From NCBI GenBank assembly GCA_021790035.1, contig JAJYIO010000056.1:1-9996 (forward strand): a stretch of 9,996 bases of DNA. Reading direction: 5' to 3'. The position numbers and the translations under genes were made by a program. Below are positions 1 to 7,700 of this stretch, piece by piece. This DNA comes from a bacterium (GTDB lineage: Bacteria; Cyanobacteriota; Sericytochromatia; S15B-MN24; VGJW01). The stretch's first letter is position 1. Each line of letters starts with the position of its first letter. The notes under the pieces were generated by a model. The model saw only the letters and a list, made by a program, of their open reading frames with translations. It did no database searches and was not told where the DNA came from.

Positions 1-70
1 GCAGGTTCGCGGACGCTTCTCTGTCGTAGTCCTTGGAGTTAGTCACGCACACAGTTTTCGGAGAAGTAGG

Positions 71-964
71 ATGACGACCAAAAGCCTTACCTTGGGCCTT
101 GCGGCTACCTGCGCCGTAGCGGCACTCCCCTTCCTGGCAGGATGCCCTGCCAACTCCCCGAGTTCTTCCTCGACCCCCGCGGCCACCGTCGCGAGCTACA
201 AGCTTATCGCTCCGGCTACCGGCATGGTGGGCGATGCCCTCCAGCTCCAGGTCCAGGAGGTTCTCTCCACCGGCGCGACCGCCTCGCTGCCCAGCAATGC
301 GACGATCACCTGGAACGGGGCGCCGACCTTGCTGGCCAGCTCGCCGGCCTGGCTCTACAACAACGTTCCCGCTCAGGTTTCGTCGCTGTCGGGTAACGTG
401 GCCAACACCACGCTGCTCGCCACCACCAGCGTTCCGACGGGCTTCTTCGTGTCGAACCCGGCGCGGGCGATCGCCGACTCCACGATCGAGCCGGCCCTGG
501 CCGACACCCTGTTCCTCCTTGGCGATCCCGCCTCGGCCAGCACCACGCCGGTCGTCGTCAGCGCCACGATCGGCGGTACCGGCGTGACCGCAGGAACGAC
601 CGCGAGCGCCAGCATCAACATCACGGCCGGCCCCACGACCGTCAGCACCAGCAATGGTGGAACCGTCTACACCGCCAATTGTGCGATGTGCCACGGTGCC
701 ACCGGCGATGGCGCGGGCTCTGCGGCACCCAACGCTCCCGGTCTCAACAACACGAGCTCTGGCGGTTCGCCCAACCTGGCGGCCGATCCGGGTTGGGACG
801 CCCCGCTTCTCGCCTACGCAGCGCGTTGCGACGTCGACAACACCGGGTCTCGCCTGTATCTGGCGGGCGGCACCGCTCCCATGCCCTTCTGGCTCACCAA
901 CAAGAGCCTGACCACCCAGGACTTCTACGACATGTACGCCTGGCTCCAGACCCAGACCAAGTAG
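71..964 (+). CDS. Lipoprotein with C-terminal mono-haem cytochrome c domain
   Basis: Predicted periplasm-facing, lipid-anchored electron carrier; its redox partner is unknown. Residues 1-25 form a lipoprotein signal peptide: Lys4, a hydrophobic core, and the lipobox Leu-Ala-Gly-Cys with Cys25 as the lipidated residue. A Ser/Pro/Ala/Thr-rich linker (26-40) follows. Residues 43-185 are rich in Thr, Val and Ala, look beta-stranded, and resemble an Ig-like or other all-beta domain that I cannot name. Residues 196-297 are a small class I cytochrome c domain: the haem site is CAMCH (Cys204, Cys207, His208), and Met271 in GGTAPMPFW is the likely axial ligand, followed by a C-terminal helix (282-295). 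The start is supported by GGAGAAG at 60-66, with GGAG 7 nt before the ATG. The gene stands alone; no clear promoter is seen in the 70 upstream bases. The cytochrome domain is secure, the N-terminal domain and the role are not. Confidence 0.85.
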   Translation: MTTKSLTLGLAATCAVAALPFLAGCPANSPSSSSTPAATVASYKLIAPATGMVGDALQLQVQEVLSTGATASLPSNATITWNGAPTLLASSPAWLYNNVPAQVSSLSGNVANTTLLATTSVPTGFFVSNPARAIADSTIEPALADTLFLLGDPASASTTPVVVSATIGGTGVTAGTTASASINITAGPTTVSTSNGGTVYTANCAMCHGATGDGAGSAAPNAPGLNNTSSGGSPNLAADPGWDAPLLAYAARCDVDNTGSRLYLAGGTAPMPFWLTNKSLTTQDFYDMYAWLQTQTK

Positions 965-1132
965 ATCGACTTTCAGTTGACTTGAGCCCGAGCGCGCCCG
1001 CAAGAACCTGAAGCCGAAGCGTACTTTCGTACGTGAGGCATGGGGACGCGGACGTGAGTCGGGGTCAGGTCGATCTGAAACAGGTCCAGGTCGATCCGGC
1101 GAGCCGCAGGGCTCGCATGGGTTCCTTCGGCA
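965..1132. other. Non-coding spacer with several inverted and direct repeats
   Basis: No credible gene lies between the cytochrome stop and the hairpin at 1133. What can be seen: an 8-bp inverted repeat AGATCGAC (963-970) and GTCGATCT (1069-1076); a small hairpin CGTAC-TTTC-GTACG (1020-1033); a 6-bp hairpin CGAGCC-GCAG-GGCTCG (1100-1115); and a direct repeat CAGGTCGATC at 1066-1075 and 1087-1096. The stretch could be a folded 3' UTR or part of a small RNA. No promoter or T-run shows which, so this describes structure only. Confidence 0.3.
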
Positions 1133-1161
1133 AGAGGCCCGCGCATGCTGCGCGGGCCTCT
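1133..1161 (+). terminator. Perfect 13-bp hairpin, possible terminator without a T-run
   Basis: AGAGGCCCGCGCA (1133-1145) pairs perfectly with TGCGCGGGCCTCT (1149-1161) around a 3-nt TGC loop. This very stable GC-rich stem lies 168 nt after the cytochrome gene and 43 nt before the next gene. No T-run follows in either direction, so it is not a canonical intrinsic terminator; it could be a U-tract-less terminator, a processing barrier or a protein-binding palindrome. The ATG at 1145 sits inside this stem, which argues against the longer upstream start for the next gene. Confidence 0.45.
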
Positions 1162-1204
1162 CGCCTCCTGGTGCATGGGGCGCCGGGAGGGTAGATCCAG
1201 ATAT

Positions 1205-1960
1205 ATGGCCCGACGAGAGCGCCAACCCGGCTCGAGCTGGCTGTCCGAGCTGCTCTTCGAGCACAAGGTCGGCGGCCAGTTCGACAAGTTCCGCATCGAG
1301 CCCGAGCGTTCGGCCGCAACGACGTCTTCGGCGACGAGAGGCGATCTGGTGGGCGCCTTCGTGGGCCAGGAACCGCCGAAGACCCTGGCCGCCTATCGGC
1401 AGCTGCTCTCGGAGCTCTTCGACGCCAAGCGCGATCTCGTGGTGCGCCACCTGCAGGCGCAGCCGGTGTTCAAGGTCGCCCGAGCCGAGTGGAATCCCCG
1501 CCAGACCGGCACGAACGCCAACATCGCCCGGGAGCTCGTACCTTACGTGGTCAACGCGATGCAGGCGGCCTACGAGTTCTCGGCTCCTCCCATCGAATTC
1601 TCTCCGGCGGCCGGATTCCTGGGCACCTACGACATCAAGCACCACAAGATCACCCTGACGCCGCAGCTATTCGGCAAGCCCCTCAAGGAGTTCCTCGACA
1701 CCCTGGTGCACGAGGAGGTGCACGCCTTCCAGGCCGACATGATGCTGATGCTCAATGTCCAGCGGAAGGGTCGGGTGCTTTCGCCGGCCGAGCGGGCGAT
1801 CGCCCAGTACTGGAAGAACGAGGAGCCCAAGTACCGATCCGCCCTGGCCGCCGGCTCGAGCATGAGTCCCGAGACGCGGCGGCGCTACCAGATGATCGGC
1901 CAGGAGTACCATGCCTGGACCACGGGCCACTTCGTGGCGACGAAGGTGCTCGAGGGCTGA
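1205..1960 (+). CDS. Unrecognised protein with HEEVH zincin-like motif
   Basis: A 251-residue protein with no signal peptide or membrane segment, so probably cytoplasmic. The central feature is LVHEEVHAFQ, an HExxH motif (His169, Glu170, His173) on a predicted helix. It is preceded by a likely edge strand, KITLTPQLF (148-156), the usual arrangement in zinc metallopeptidases of the gluzincin/zincin type. A downstream Glu234 in GQEYHAW is a candidate third zinc ligand. The N-terminal 60 residues are basic and polar and look poorly conserved. I chose the ATG at 1205 because GGGAGG (1185-1190) lies upstream, though with a long 14-nt spacing; the earlier in-frame ATGs at 1145 and 1175 have no ribosome site, and 1145 lies in a stem-loop. 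The gene ends 214 nt before imuA. I cannot assign a family; substrate and role are unknown, and peptidase activity is inferred from the motif only. Confidence 0.7.
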   Translation: MARRERQPGSSWLSELLFEHKVGGQFDKFRIEPERSAATTSSATRGDLVGAFVGQEPPKTLAAYRQLLSELFDAKRDLVVRHLQAQPVFKVARAEWNPRQTGTNANIARELVPYVVNAMQAAYEFSAPPIEFSPAAGFLGTYDIKHHKITLTPQLFGKPLKEFLDTLVHEEVHAFQADMMLMLNVQRKGRVLSPAERAIAQYWKNEEPKYRSALAAGSSMSPETRRRYQMIGQEYHAWTTGHFVATKVLEG

Positions 1961-1984
1961 CGGCCCGCGGTGCATGCCGGCTCG

Positions 1985-2036
1985 AACCTTCAGGCTGAGG
2001 AGGCGATCTCCGCCAGCGGGGGACGGCTTCAAGGTT
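1985..2036. repeat. Imperfect inverted repeat after the zincin-like gene
   Basis: AACCTT-c-AGGCTG (1985-1997) can pair with CGGCTT-c-AAGGTT (2024-2036), with one mismatch and two G-T wobbles. The enclosed bases hold a second short stem, either GGAG/CTCC or GGCG/CGCC (1999-2014). It begins 24 nt after the stop codon and could be a transcription end structure, but no T-run follows. Low confidence. Confidence 0.3.
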
Positions 2037-2043
2037 GCTGGTG

Positions 2044-2058
2044 GCATGGATTCCATGC
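2044..2058. promoter_or_regulatory. 15-bp palindrome upstream of the imuA promoter
   Basis: GCATGGA-T-TCCATGC is a perfect 7-bp dyad around a single base, ending 10 nt before the -35 element at 2069. Its position suits an upstream regulator site. Ten of its bases (GGATTCCATG, 2048-2057) recur at 4745-4754 just ahead of dnaE2. No regulator can be named. Confidence 0.35.
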
Positions 2059-2068
2059 GGGTCGTTCC

Positions 2069-2097
2069 TTGATCGATCCGGTTATCCGGGGTATAGA
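2069..2097 (+). promoter_or_regulatory. Sigma70-type promoter of the imuA-imuB-dnaE2 cassette
   Basis: The -35 element TTGATC (2069-2074) and the -10 element TATAGA (2092-2097) are separated by exactly 17 nt; each matches 4 of 6 consensus bases. Transcription would begin near 2104-2106. That would leave the ATG at 2109 almost leaderless, but gives the ATG at 2175 a leader of about 70 nt with a ribosome site. The spacer contains a direct repeat ATCCGG-TT-ATCCGG. Confidence 0.6.
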
Positions 2098-2110
2098 ACA
2101 AATATTCTAT
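2093..2110. promoter_or_regulatory. Candidate LexA operator (SOS box) over the -10 element
   Basis: ATAGAA-CAAATA-TTCTAT is a perfect 6-bp dyad with a 6-nt centre. It contains GAAC-AAAT-ATTC, one base from the GAAC-N4-GTTC core known for Gram-positive-type LexA. It overlaps the -10 hexamer and the predicted transcription start, where a bound repressor would block RNA polymerase. imuA-imuB-dnaE2 cassettes are commonly LexA-controlled, which makes LexA the leading candidate. That assignment is inference; no lexA gene is in the window. Confidence 0.55.
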
Positions 2111-2174
2111 GACCCTCGATACCCGTCTCGCCGGATCTCCGGGCGCCTCTTCCTGGGGCGGCCGAGGTCAGGGC

Positions 2175-3014
2175 ATGCCACGACTTTCGGCGGCCAGCGG
2201 CTCGGATCCAGCAGGCGTGCCCCTGCTATCGGCCATCAGCGGATTGCAGCGGGGCAGCACGCTGGCGAGCCCGGATGGCCAGCTCCTGCCCACGGGGCTG
2301 GCGGCGCTGGATCGTGCCCTGGGCGGGGGGCTGCCGACCGGGCGGCTCACGGAGGTCCAAGCTCCCGGAGGCGGGCATGGCTCGCTGCTGGTGAGCCTGG
2401 CCGCTCGGGCCACGTCTCGCGGCGGGACCATCGCCTGGATCGATCCGGGGGGCTTCCTGGATATCCGGGCCGCCCAGCGCGCTGGCGCCGTGCTCGAGCG
2501 CATCTTGTGGGTGCGCCCGCAGAACGTGGCGCAGGCAGTCCGGGCGGTGGATCTGATCCTGGGGGCCGACGGCTTCGAGCTGGCGATCCTGGATCTGGCG
2601 TCGCTGCCGGCTGGAGCCTGGCGGGCGCAGCTCCGGGAGCCGGGATTTCGCCTGGATGGCGCGGCGTGGAACCGCCTGGTGCGCAGGGCGCAGCTCCAGG
2701 ACATCGCGCTGGTCGTCGCGAGCGATCGCGATCTCGTGCCAGGGGTCTCGGCGTTGACGCTCCAGGTGCAGCTAGCCGCGCCGATCTGGCGCGAGGGCGA
2801 GTTCGAGGGCGCATCCCTCGAGGTCTCGGTCCTGCGGCGCAGAGGGGCTTCGGGCGGCTTCTCGGGCCGCTTCTGGTTGAGCCTGGTCAATCCGCCAGAC
2901 CCGCCAGATCTCCGGGATCATCCAGGACCGCCGGATTCGCCGGGTCTTTTTGAGACTGGCGGCCGAGGAGACTCTGCGGCCGGGGGCATCGGCGAGAGGA
3001 GGGTCATCGGGTGA
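2175..3014 (+). CDS. imuA: ImuA, RecA/SulA-like mutasome accessory protein
   Basis: First gene of the damage-inducible translesion cassette; ImuA proteins are RecA-fold partners that work with ImuB and DnaE2. The segment LLPTGLAALDRALGGGLPTG (residues 37-56) is typical of the family, followed by a P-loop-like APGGGHGS (63-70) that lacks the Walker A lysine. A hydrophobic strand ending LAILD (136-140) stands where Walker B would be. The C-terminus carries a Pro/Asp-rich tail (about 239-257, repeated PPD). I prefer the ATG at 2175: it has GAGG at 2164-2167, 7 nt upstream, and lies downstream of the promoter. The in-frame ATG at 2109 adds 22 residues but sits in the operator and has no ribosome site. 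The stop overlaps the imuB start by 4 bp (GTGA), implying translational coupling. Identity rests on fold motifs plus context, since ImuA sequences diverge. Confidence 0.82.
   Translation: MPRLSAASGSDPAGVPLLSAISGLQRGSTLASPDGQLLPTGLAALDRALGGGLPTGRLTEVQAPGGGHGSLLVSLAARATSRGGTIAWIDPGGFLDIRAAQRAGAVLERILWVRPQNVAQAVRAVDLILGADGFELAILDLASLPAGAWRAQLREPGFRLDGAAWNRLVRRAQLQDIALVVASDRDLVPGVSALTLQVQLAAPIWREGEFEGASLEVSVLRRRGASGGFSGRFWLSLVNPPDPPDLRDHPGPPDSPGLFETGGRGDSAAGGIGERRVIG
2996..3003 (+). promoter_or_regulatory. Strong ribosome binding site for imuB
   Basis: GAGGAGGG lies inside the end of imuA, 7 nt before the GTG at 3011. It is the best Shine-Dalgarno match in the window. It supports the GTG start over the internal ATG at 3110, and with the GTGA overlap it favours coupled translation of imuA and imuB. 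Confidence 0.75.
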
Positions 3015-4687
3015 CATCCAGGCACCCGCGTGCGGTTGCCAGAGGCAACACGGCGAGGACGGCAGAGAGCATCGGCGATGCCCCGGGACCGGCAGATGGC
3101 CAATTTCGCATGCCGACTTCCTCGGCGCGCCTGGCCTACGTCGAGGTGCCGGACTTCCCGCTGGCCGCCGTCCTCCGGGCTTACCCCGAGCTCCGGGGGC
3201 GGCCGCTGGCGATCGTCAGCGGGGGCGGCACTCAAGCGGTCAGCCAGGGCCCGGTTGCGCAGCGGGGCGATCGCGCAGGGGGCCACGCCCACGTCATCTG
3301 TGCCTCGGCCGAGGCCGGAGCCGGCGGCATCGTCGCCGGACTCGGCGCGGCCCGCGCCCGCCAGCGCATGCCCGATCTCATCTTGCAGCCCCCCTCGCTC
3401 GATGCCGAGCGCTGCGCGCAGGCGGCCATGCTCGAGGTCGGCTTCGCCTTTTCGCCCAAGGTGGAGGACGCCGGTCCTGGCGCTCTTTACCTGGACCTGG
3501 GCAGCACCAGTGGCCTGTATCCCGGCGAGGCCGGGGTCGCGACGGCCCTCGACACCACGCTCGAGCGCCTGCACCTGCCCTGCCGGGTCGGCGTGGCGTC
3601 CGGCAAGACGATCGCCCGGCTGGCCGCCCGGGAGGTCGGCATGGGCGTCAAGGTCGTGCCACCCGGCTCCGAACGCTCTTTCCTCGCCGCCTTGCCCCTT
3701 GCGCTCCTCGAGCCATCTCCCCAGATGTCAGAACGCCTACAAGGCTGGGGAATTCGCACGCTGGGCGAGCTATCGGCGCTGTCGCCCACGGCCGTCGCAC
3801 GGCGGCTCGGAGCCGACGGGATGCGCCTCTTGCGCCTGGCGACCGGAGCTGACGATCAGCCCTTCGTCTCGGCGGTTCCCCCGCCGCTGTACGAGGAGGC
3901 CGTGAGCTTCGACGACTGGACCGTCAGCACCCTCGAGCCGCTGCTGGTCGCTCTGGGCCAGGTGGCCGAGCGCCTGCTCGAGCGGGTCCGAACCGCAGGC
4001 CTGGCGCTTCTCGCCGTCACCGTCACGCTCAAGCTCGATCCTCGCGGCAACGACGTTCGCCATCTCGAGTTCGCCGCGCCGCTGGCCCAGCTCAAGGCCA
4101 TCATGGATCTGGCTCGCCATGAACTCTACCTGCGTCCGCCGCCGGCCGCCGTGGCGGGTATCCGTGCGGTCGGCATTCCCGCCGTGCCCCAGGCGGTACA
4201 GGGCCACCTCTTCGCTCCACCCGAGCCCACACCCGAGCGCCTGGCCGTGACCCTGGCGCGCCTGCACGCTTTGGTCGGCGAGGACCGGGTCGGCGCGCCC
4301 GCGATCCCGGCCGACAAGCGTCCGGCGGCGATCGCCAGCCGGCCGTTCCCTCTACCGGGCGTATCCTCGTCACCCCGCATGCCGGCTGTGGCTCCGCGTG
4401 CGTTCGTCCCGGAGCTTTCGCAGCCCATCTTGGTGGCCCGCGTCCTGCGCCCGCCTCGCGTCATCAGGGTGCGCACCGTGGGCGATCGCCCTTGCGCCTT
4501 GATCCTCGACGGCCAGAGCCAGACCGTGCGCTCCGTCGCCGGCCCTTGGCGGCTGCGCGACGGCTGGTGGGCGCCAGATCCGGTCGATCGCGACGACTAC
4601 GACGTCGAGCTCGCCGATGGCCGCCTGATCCGCATCTACTTCGATCGCCAGCTATCCGCCTGGTTCCTGGACGGCATCTATGGCTAG
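3011..4687 (+). CDS. imuB: ImuB, non-catalytic Y-family polymerase-like clamp adaptor
   Basis: ImuB is the hub of the mutasome: it resembles a Y-family polymerase but does not polymerise, and it links the beta clamp to ImuA and DnaE2. Residues 41-54 align with the Y-family N-terminal motif, but the metal-binding aspartates are replaced (Glu45 and Pro47). The second acidic motif, normally Asp-Glu before a Tyr-Leu-Asp, reads Gly157-Ala158 before LYLD (159-162). The helix-hairpin-helix region (about 235-275) and little-finger domain (about 295-395) follow. QGHLF (397-401) fits the clamp-binding pattern QxxLF and is followed by the usual PERLAVTLARL segment. The C-terminal WWAPDPVDRDDYDVE...WFLDGIYG region (about 512-558) is typical of ImuB. 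The start is GTG, chosen for its strong ribosome site and GTGA overlap with imuA. The first 40 residues are a polar extension. Length 558 is slightly above the usual ImuB size. Confidence 0.9.
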   Translation: MTSRHPRAVARGNTARTAESIGDAPGPADGQFRMPTSSARLAYVEVPDFPLAAVLRAYPELRGRPLAIVSGGGTQAVSQGPVAQRGDRAGGHAHVICASAEAGAGGIVAGLGAARARQRMPDLILQPPSLDAERCAQAAMLEVGFAFSPKVEDAGPGALYLDLGSTSGLYPGEAGVATALDTTLERLHLPCRVGVASGKTIARLAAREVGMGVKVVPPGSERSFLAALPLALLEPSPQMSERLQGWGIRTLGELSALSPTAVARRLGADGMRLLRLATGADDQPFVSAVPPPLYEEAVSFDDWTVSTLEPLLVALGQVAERLLERVRTAGLALLAVTVTLKLDPRGNDVRHLEFAAPLAQLKAIMDLARHELYLRPPPAAVAGIRAVGIPAVPQAVQGHLFAPPEPTPERLAVTLARLHALVGEDRVGAPAIPADKRPAAIASRPFPLPGVSSSPRMPAVAPRAFVPELSQPILVARVLRPPRVIRVRTVGDRPCALILDGQSQTVRSVAGPWRLRDGWWAPDPVDRDDYDVELADGRLIRIYFDRQLSAWFLDGIYG

Positions 4688-4785
4688 ACAGCTCCGCATC
4701 CAGGGCCCGGCCAGAGCAGCTCGAGCCGGCTGCGACCCGGTGTGGGATTCCATGACGCACTCCGTTCATGCGAGGCCTGGCCGCC

Positions 4786-7700
4786 ATGCCTGATCCGGAG
4801 CTCTACGTCGAGCTGCGCGCCAGGAGCGCGTTCTCGTTCCTCGACGGGTCCTCTCTCCCTGCCGAGCTGATCCAGCGGGCGTCCGCGCTCGGCTACCGGT
4901 CGCTGGCGCTGTGCGATCGAGATGGCGTGTATGGCGCCCCGCAGTTCTACCAGGCCGCCACCCGGGCGGGGATCCAGGCGATCGTCGGCGCGGAGTTGCA
5001 GATCGTGCCCGAGGCATGCCACCTTCCGGGAGCGTCACGAGCGCACGACCTGCGAGAGCCGACGCCGCGCCGGGGCGCGCCTCCGTCCGGAGACCTCGAC
5101 CGGGCCCTGAACGCTCCATCGTTGCCGGGCACAACCGGCCGCATCGCCGTCCTCGCCACCGATCGCCAGGCCTACCAGGGCCTCTGCCGGCTGCTCACCC
5201 TGGCCAAGGCTCGCATCTCCAAGCTCGAGGCGGTCGAGCACGGCGCACCCCTGTCGCTCGGCGAGCTCTCGGCGCATGCTCGTGGCCTTATCGCCCTCAT
5301 GCCACCCGATACACCCGACGCGCTGGCCGCGGGCCTGCGGGAGGCCTTTGCCGCCGGGGACCTCTTTTTCGAGCTGCGCCGACATCGTCAGCGCGAGGAC
5401 GGCCCGCGCAACCGCCGGGCGCTCGAGCTGGCTCGTCGCCTGGGCATCGGCACCGTGGCCACGAACGACGTCCGGTATGCCGCGGCCGATCGTGCCGATC
5501 TGCATGATGTCTTGACCTGCATCCGCCACAAGAGGACGCTCGAGGAGGCACGGGAGCTCCTGCCTCGCCATGCCGAGCAGGTCCTCAAGGCCCCGGCCCA
5601 GATGGCCCGGATCTTCGCCGACATCCCCGAGGCCGTGGCGCGGACCCTGGCGATCGCCGAGCGCTGCACCTTCTCGCTGGCCCATCTCGGCTACCGCTTT
5701 CCCGATTATCCGCTGCCGCCGGGCCAGACCGCCGACTCCATGCTGGCCGAGCTGGTGGCCGAGGGCCTGCCCCGTCGTTATCCCGCATCCGCTGGCTCCC
5801 TTTCGTCCCCGGCCACGCACGCGGCCTCGCCTGCGGTCCTGGCCCAGCTCGACCACGAACTCGCCCTCATCGCCAGGCTCGGCATGGCCGGCTACTTCCT
5901 CATCGTCTGGGACATCGTGCGCTTCTGCCGCGAACGGCACATCATGGTCCAGGGGCGGGGATCGGCGGCCAACAGCGCCGTCTGCTACGTCATCGGCATC
6001 ACGGCCGTGGACCCGGTCGCACGGGGGCTGCTCTTCGAACGATTCCTCTCCGAGGATCGTGGGGAGTGGCCCGACATCGACCTCGACCTCCCCTCTGGGG
6101 ATCTGCGCGAAGAGGTCATCCAGTACGTCTACCGTCGCTACGGGGCCGGCGCCGCGATGACGGCCAACGTCATCACCTACCGGGGCCGCAGTGCTGTCCG
6201 TGATGTCGGCAAGGTCCTCGGCATCCCGCAGGAAAACCTCGACCGCCTCTCGTCGGGGGGCTTCCCGCACGATGCCGGCGATCGCCGGGCGCCATCCGAG
6301 ACCCGGTTGCCAGGCGGTTCCGGACCCACCGGCACGCGACGAGAGCTGCTTCCGGGATCCCTTCATGCGCACGACACGCCAGTGCAGGGGGAATCGCGGC
6401 CGGAAGCCCGTCTTGCCGAAGCCGGGCTCGATCCTGCCAGCCCCCGGGTCCAGCGATTCCTCGACCTCGTGGGCCAGATCCAGCACCTGCCGCGACACCT
6501 GGGCCAGCACTCGGGGGGCATGGTCGTCTGCCAGGGACGCCTCGACGACCTCGTCCCGGTCGAGCCCGCCACGATGCCGGGCCGCAGCGTCATCACGTGG
6601 GACAAGGACGACTGCGCGGATCTCGGTATCCTCAAGATCGACCTGCTCGGCCTGGGGATGATGGGGGTGCTGCAGGATGCCGTGCCCCTGGTGCGCGAGG
6701 CCGAGGGCATCGAGATCGATTACGCCCGCCTTCCCGACGACGATTCCACCGTCTGGGACATGCTGTGCCGGGCGGACACGGTGGGGGTCTTCCAGCTCGA
6801 GAGCCGGGCCCAGATGAACATCCTGCCGCGATTGCGCCCGCGCTGCTTCTACGATGTCGTGGTGTCCATCGGGCTCATCCGGCCCGGGCCGATCGTGGGC
6901 AAGATGGTGAGTCCCTATCTCCAGCGCCGGGCCGGGCTCGCCAGGCCCACGTACCCTCATCCTGACCTGGAGCCTGTCCTCAGGCGTACCCTGGGCGTGC
7001 CCATCTTCCAGGAGCAGGTCATGCGGATGGCCATGGTCATGGCGGGGTTTTCCGGCGCCCAGGCCGAGCAACTGCGTCGGGCGATGGGCTTCAAGCGCAG
7101 CGACGAGCGCATGAGCGACATCGAGCGCCAGCTGCAAGAGGGTATGGCCAGGAGAGGCGTGTCCGGGGCGGTTGCCGACGAGGTGGTCAACCACATCACG
7201 AGCTTTGCCCAGTACGGCTTCCCGGAGGCGCACAGCTGCAGCTTCGCCCTCTTGGCCTTCGCCACGGCGTACCTCAAGGCCCACCACCCCGAGGCGCTGC
7301 TCTGCGGCTTGCTCAACCACTTCCCGATGGGCTTCTATCATCCCGCCACCCTCATCCGCGACGCTCAGCGTCACGGCATCGAGGTGCGGTCCATCGACGC
7401 CACCGTCTCCAGCTGGGATTGCACGCTCGAGACCGCGGTCGATGCCACCTTGTCACCCGACACGGGGCCAGTCGATGCCCGGTCTCGAGAGGCCAAGTCG
7501 CCGCTTGCACCGCGCCCGGCCGTCCGGCTGGGACTCCGCTACGTCCAGGGCCTGGGCGAGGCGGCGGGCCGGCATCTCGTCGCCTCGCGCCAGCGGGCTC
7601 CCTTTGCCGACATCGGCGATCTCATGCGGCGTACCCGCCTGCGCACCGACGAGGTCGAGCGCCTGGCAACCATCGGAGCCCTGTCGGCACTGGGCGGGGG

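Noticed and set aside
1020..1033. CGTAC-TTTC-GTACG considered as a cyanobacterial-type LexA box
   Set aside because: It departs from the published RGTAC-NNN-D-GTWC pattern at two positions and no promoter or DNA-repair gene lies nearby; recorded only as a small hairpin.
1970..2953. Open frame of 327 codons overlapping imuA in another frame
   Set aside because: The translation is Gly/Arg/Pro-rich and low in complexity, it runs through the promoter and operator, and imuA carries the conserved family motifs.
2950..3852. Open frames of about 300 codons overlapping the start of imuB
   Set aside because: Arg/Pro/Ala-rich shadows without motifs; imuB in its own frame has a strong ribosome site and the expected domains.
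5035..7374. Long open frame on the minus strand, 779 codons, antisense to dnaE2
   Set aside because: It mirrors the codon pattern of a GC-rich gene, has no ribosome site or recognisable motif, and lies wholly inside a secure DnaE2 gene.
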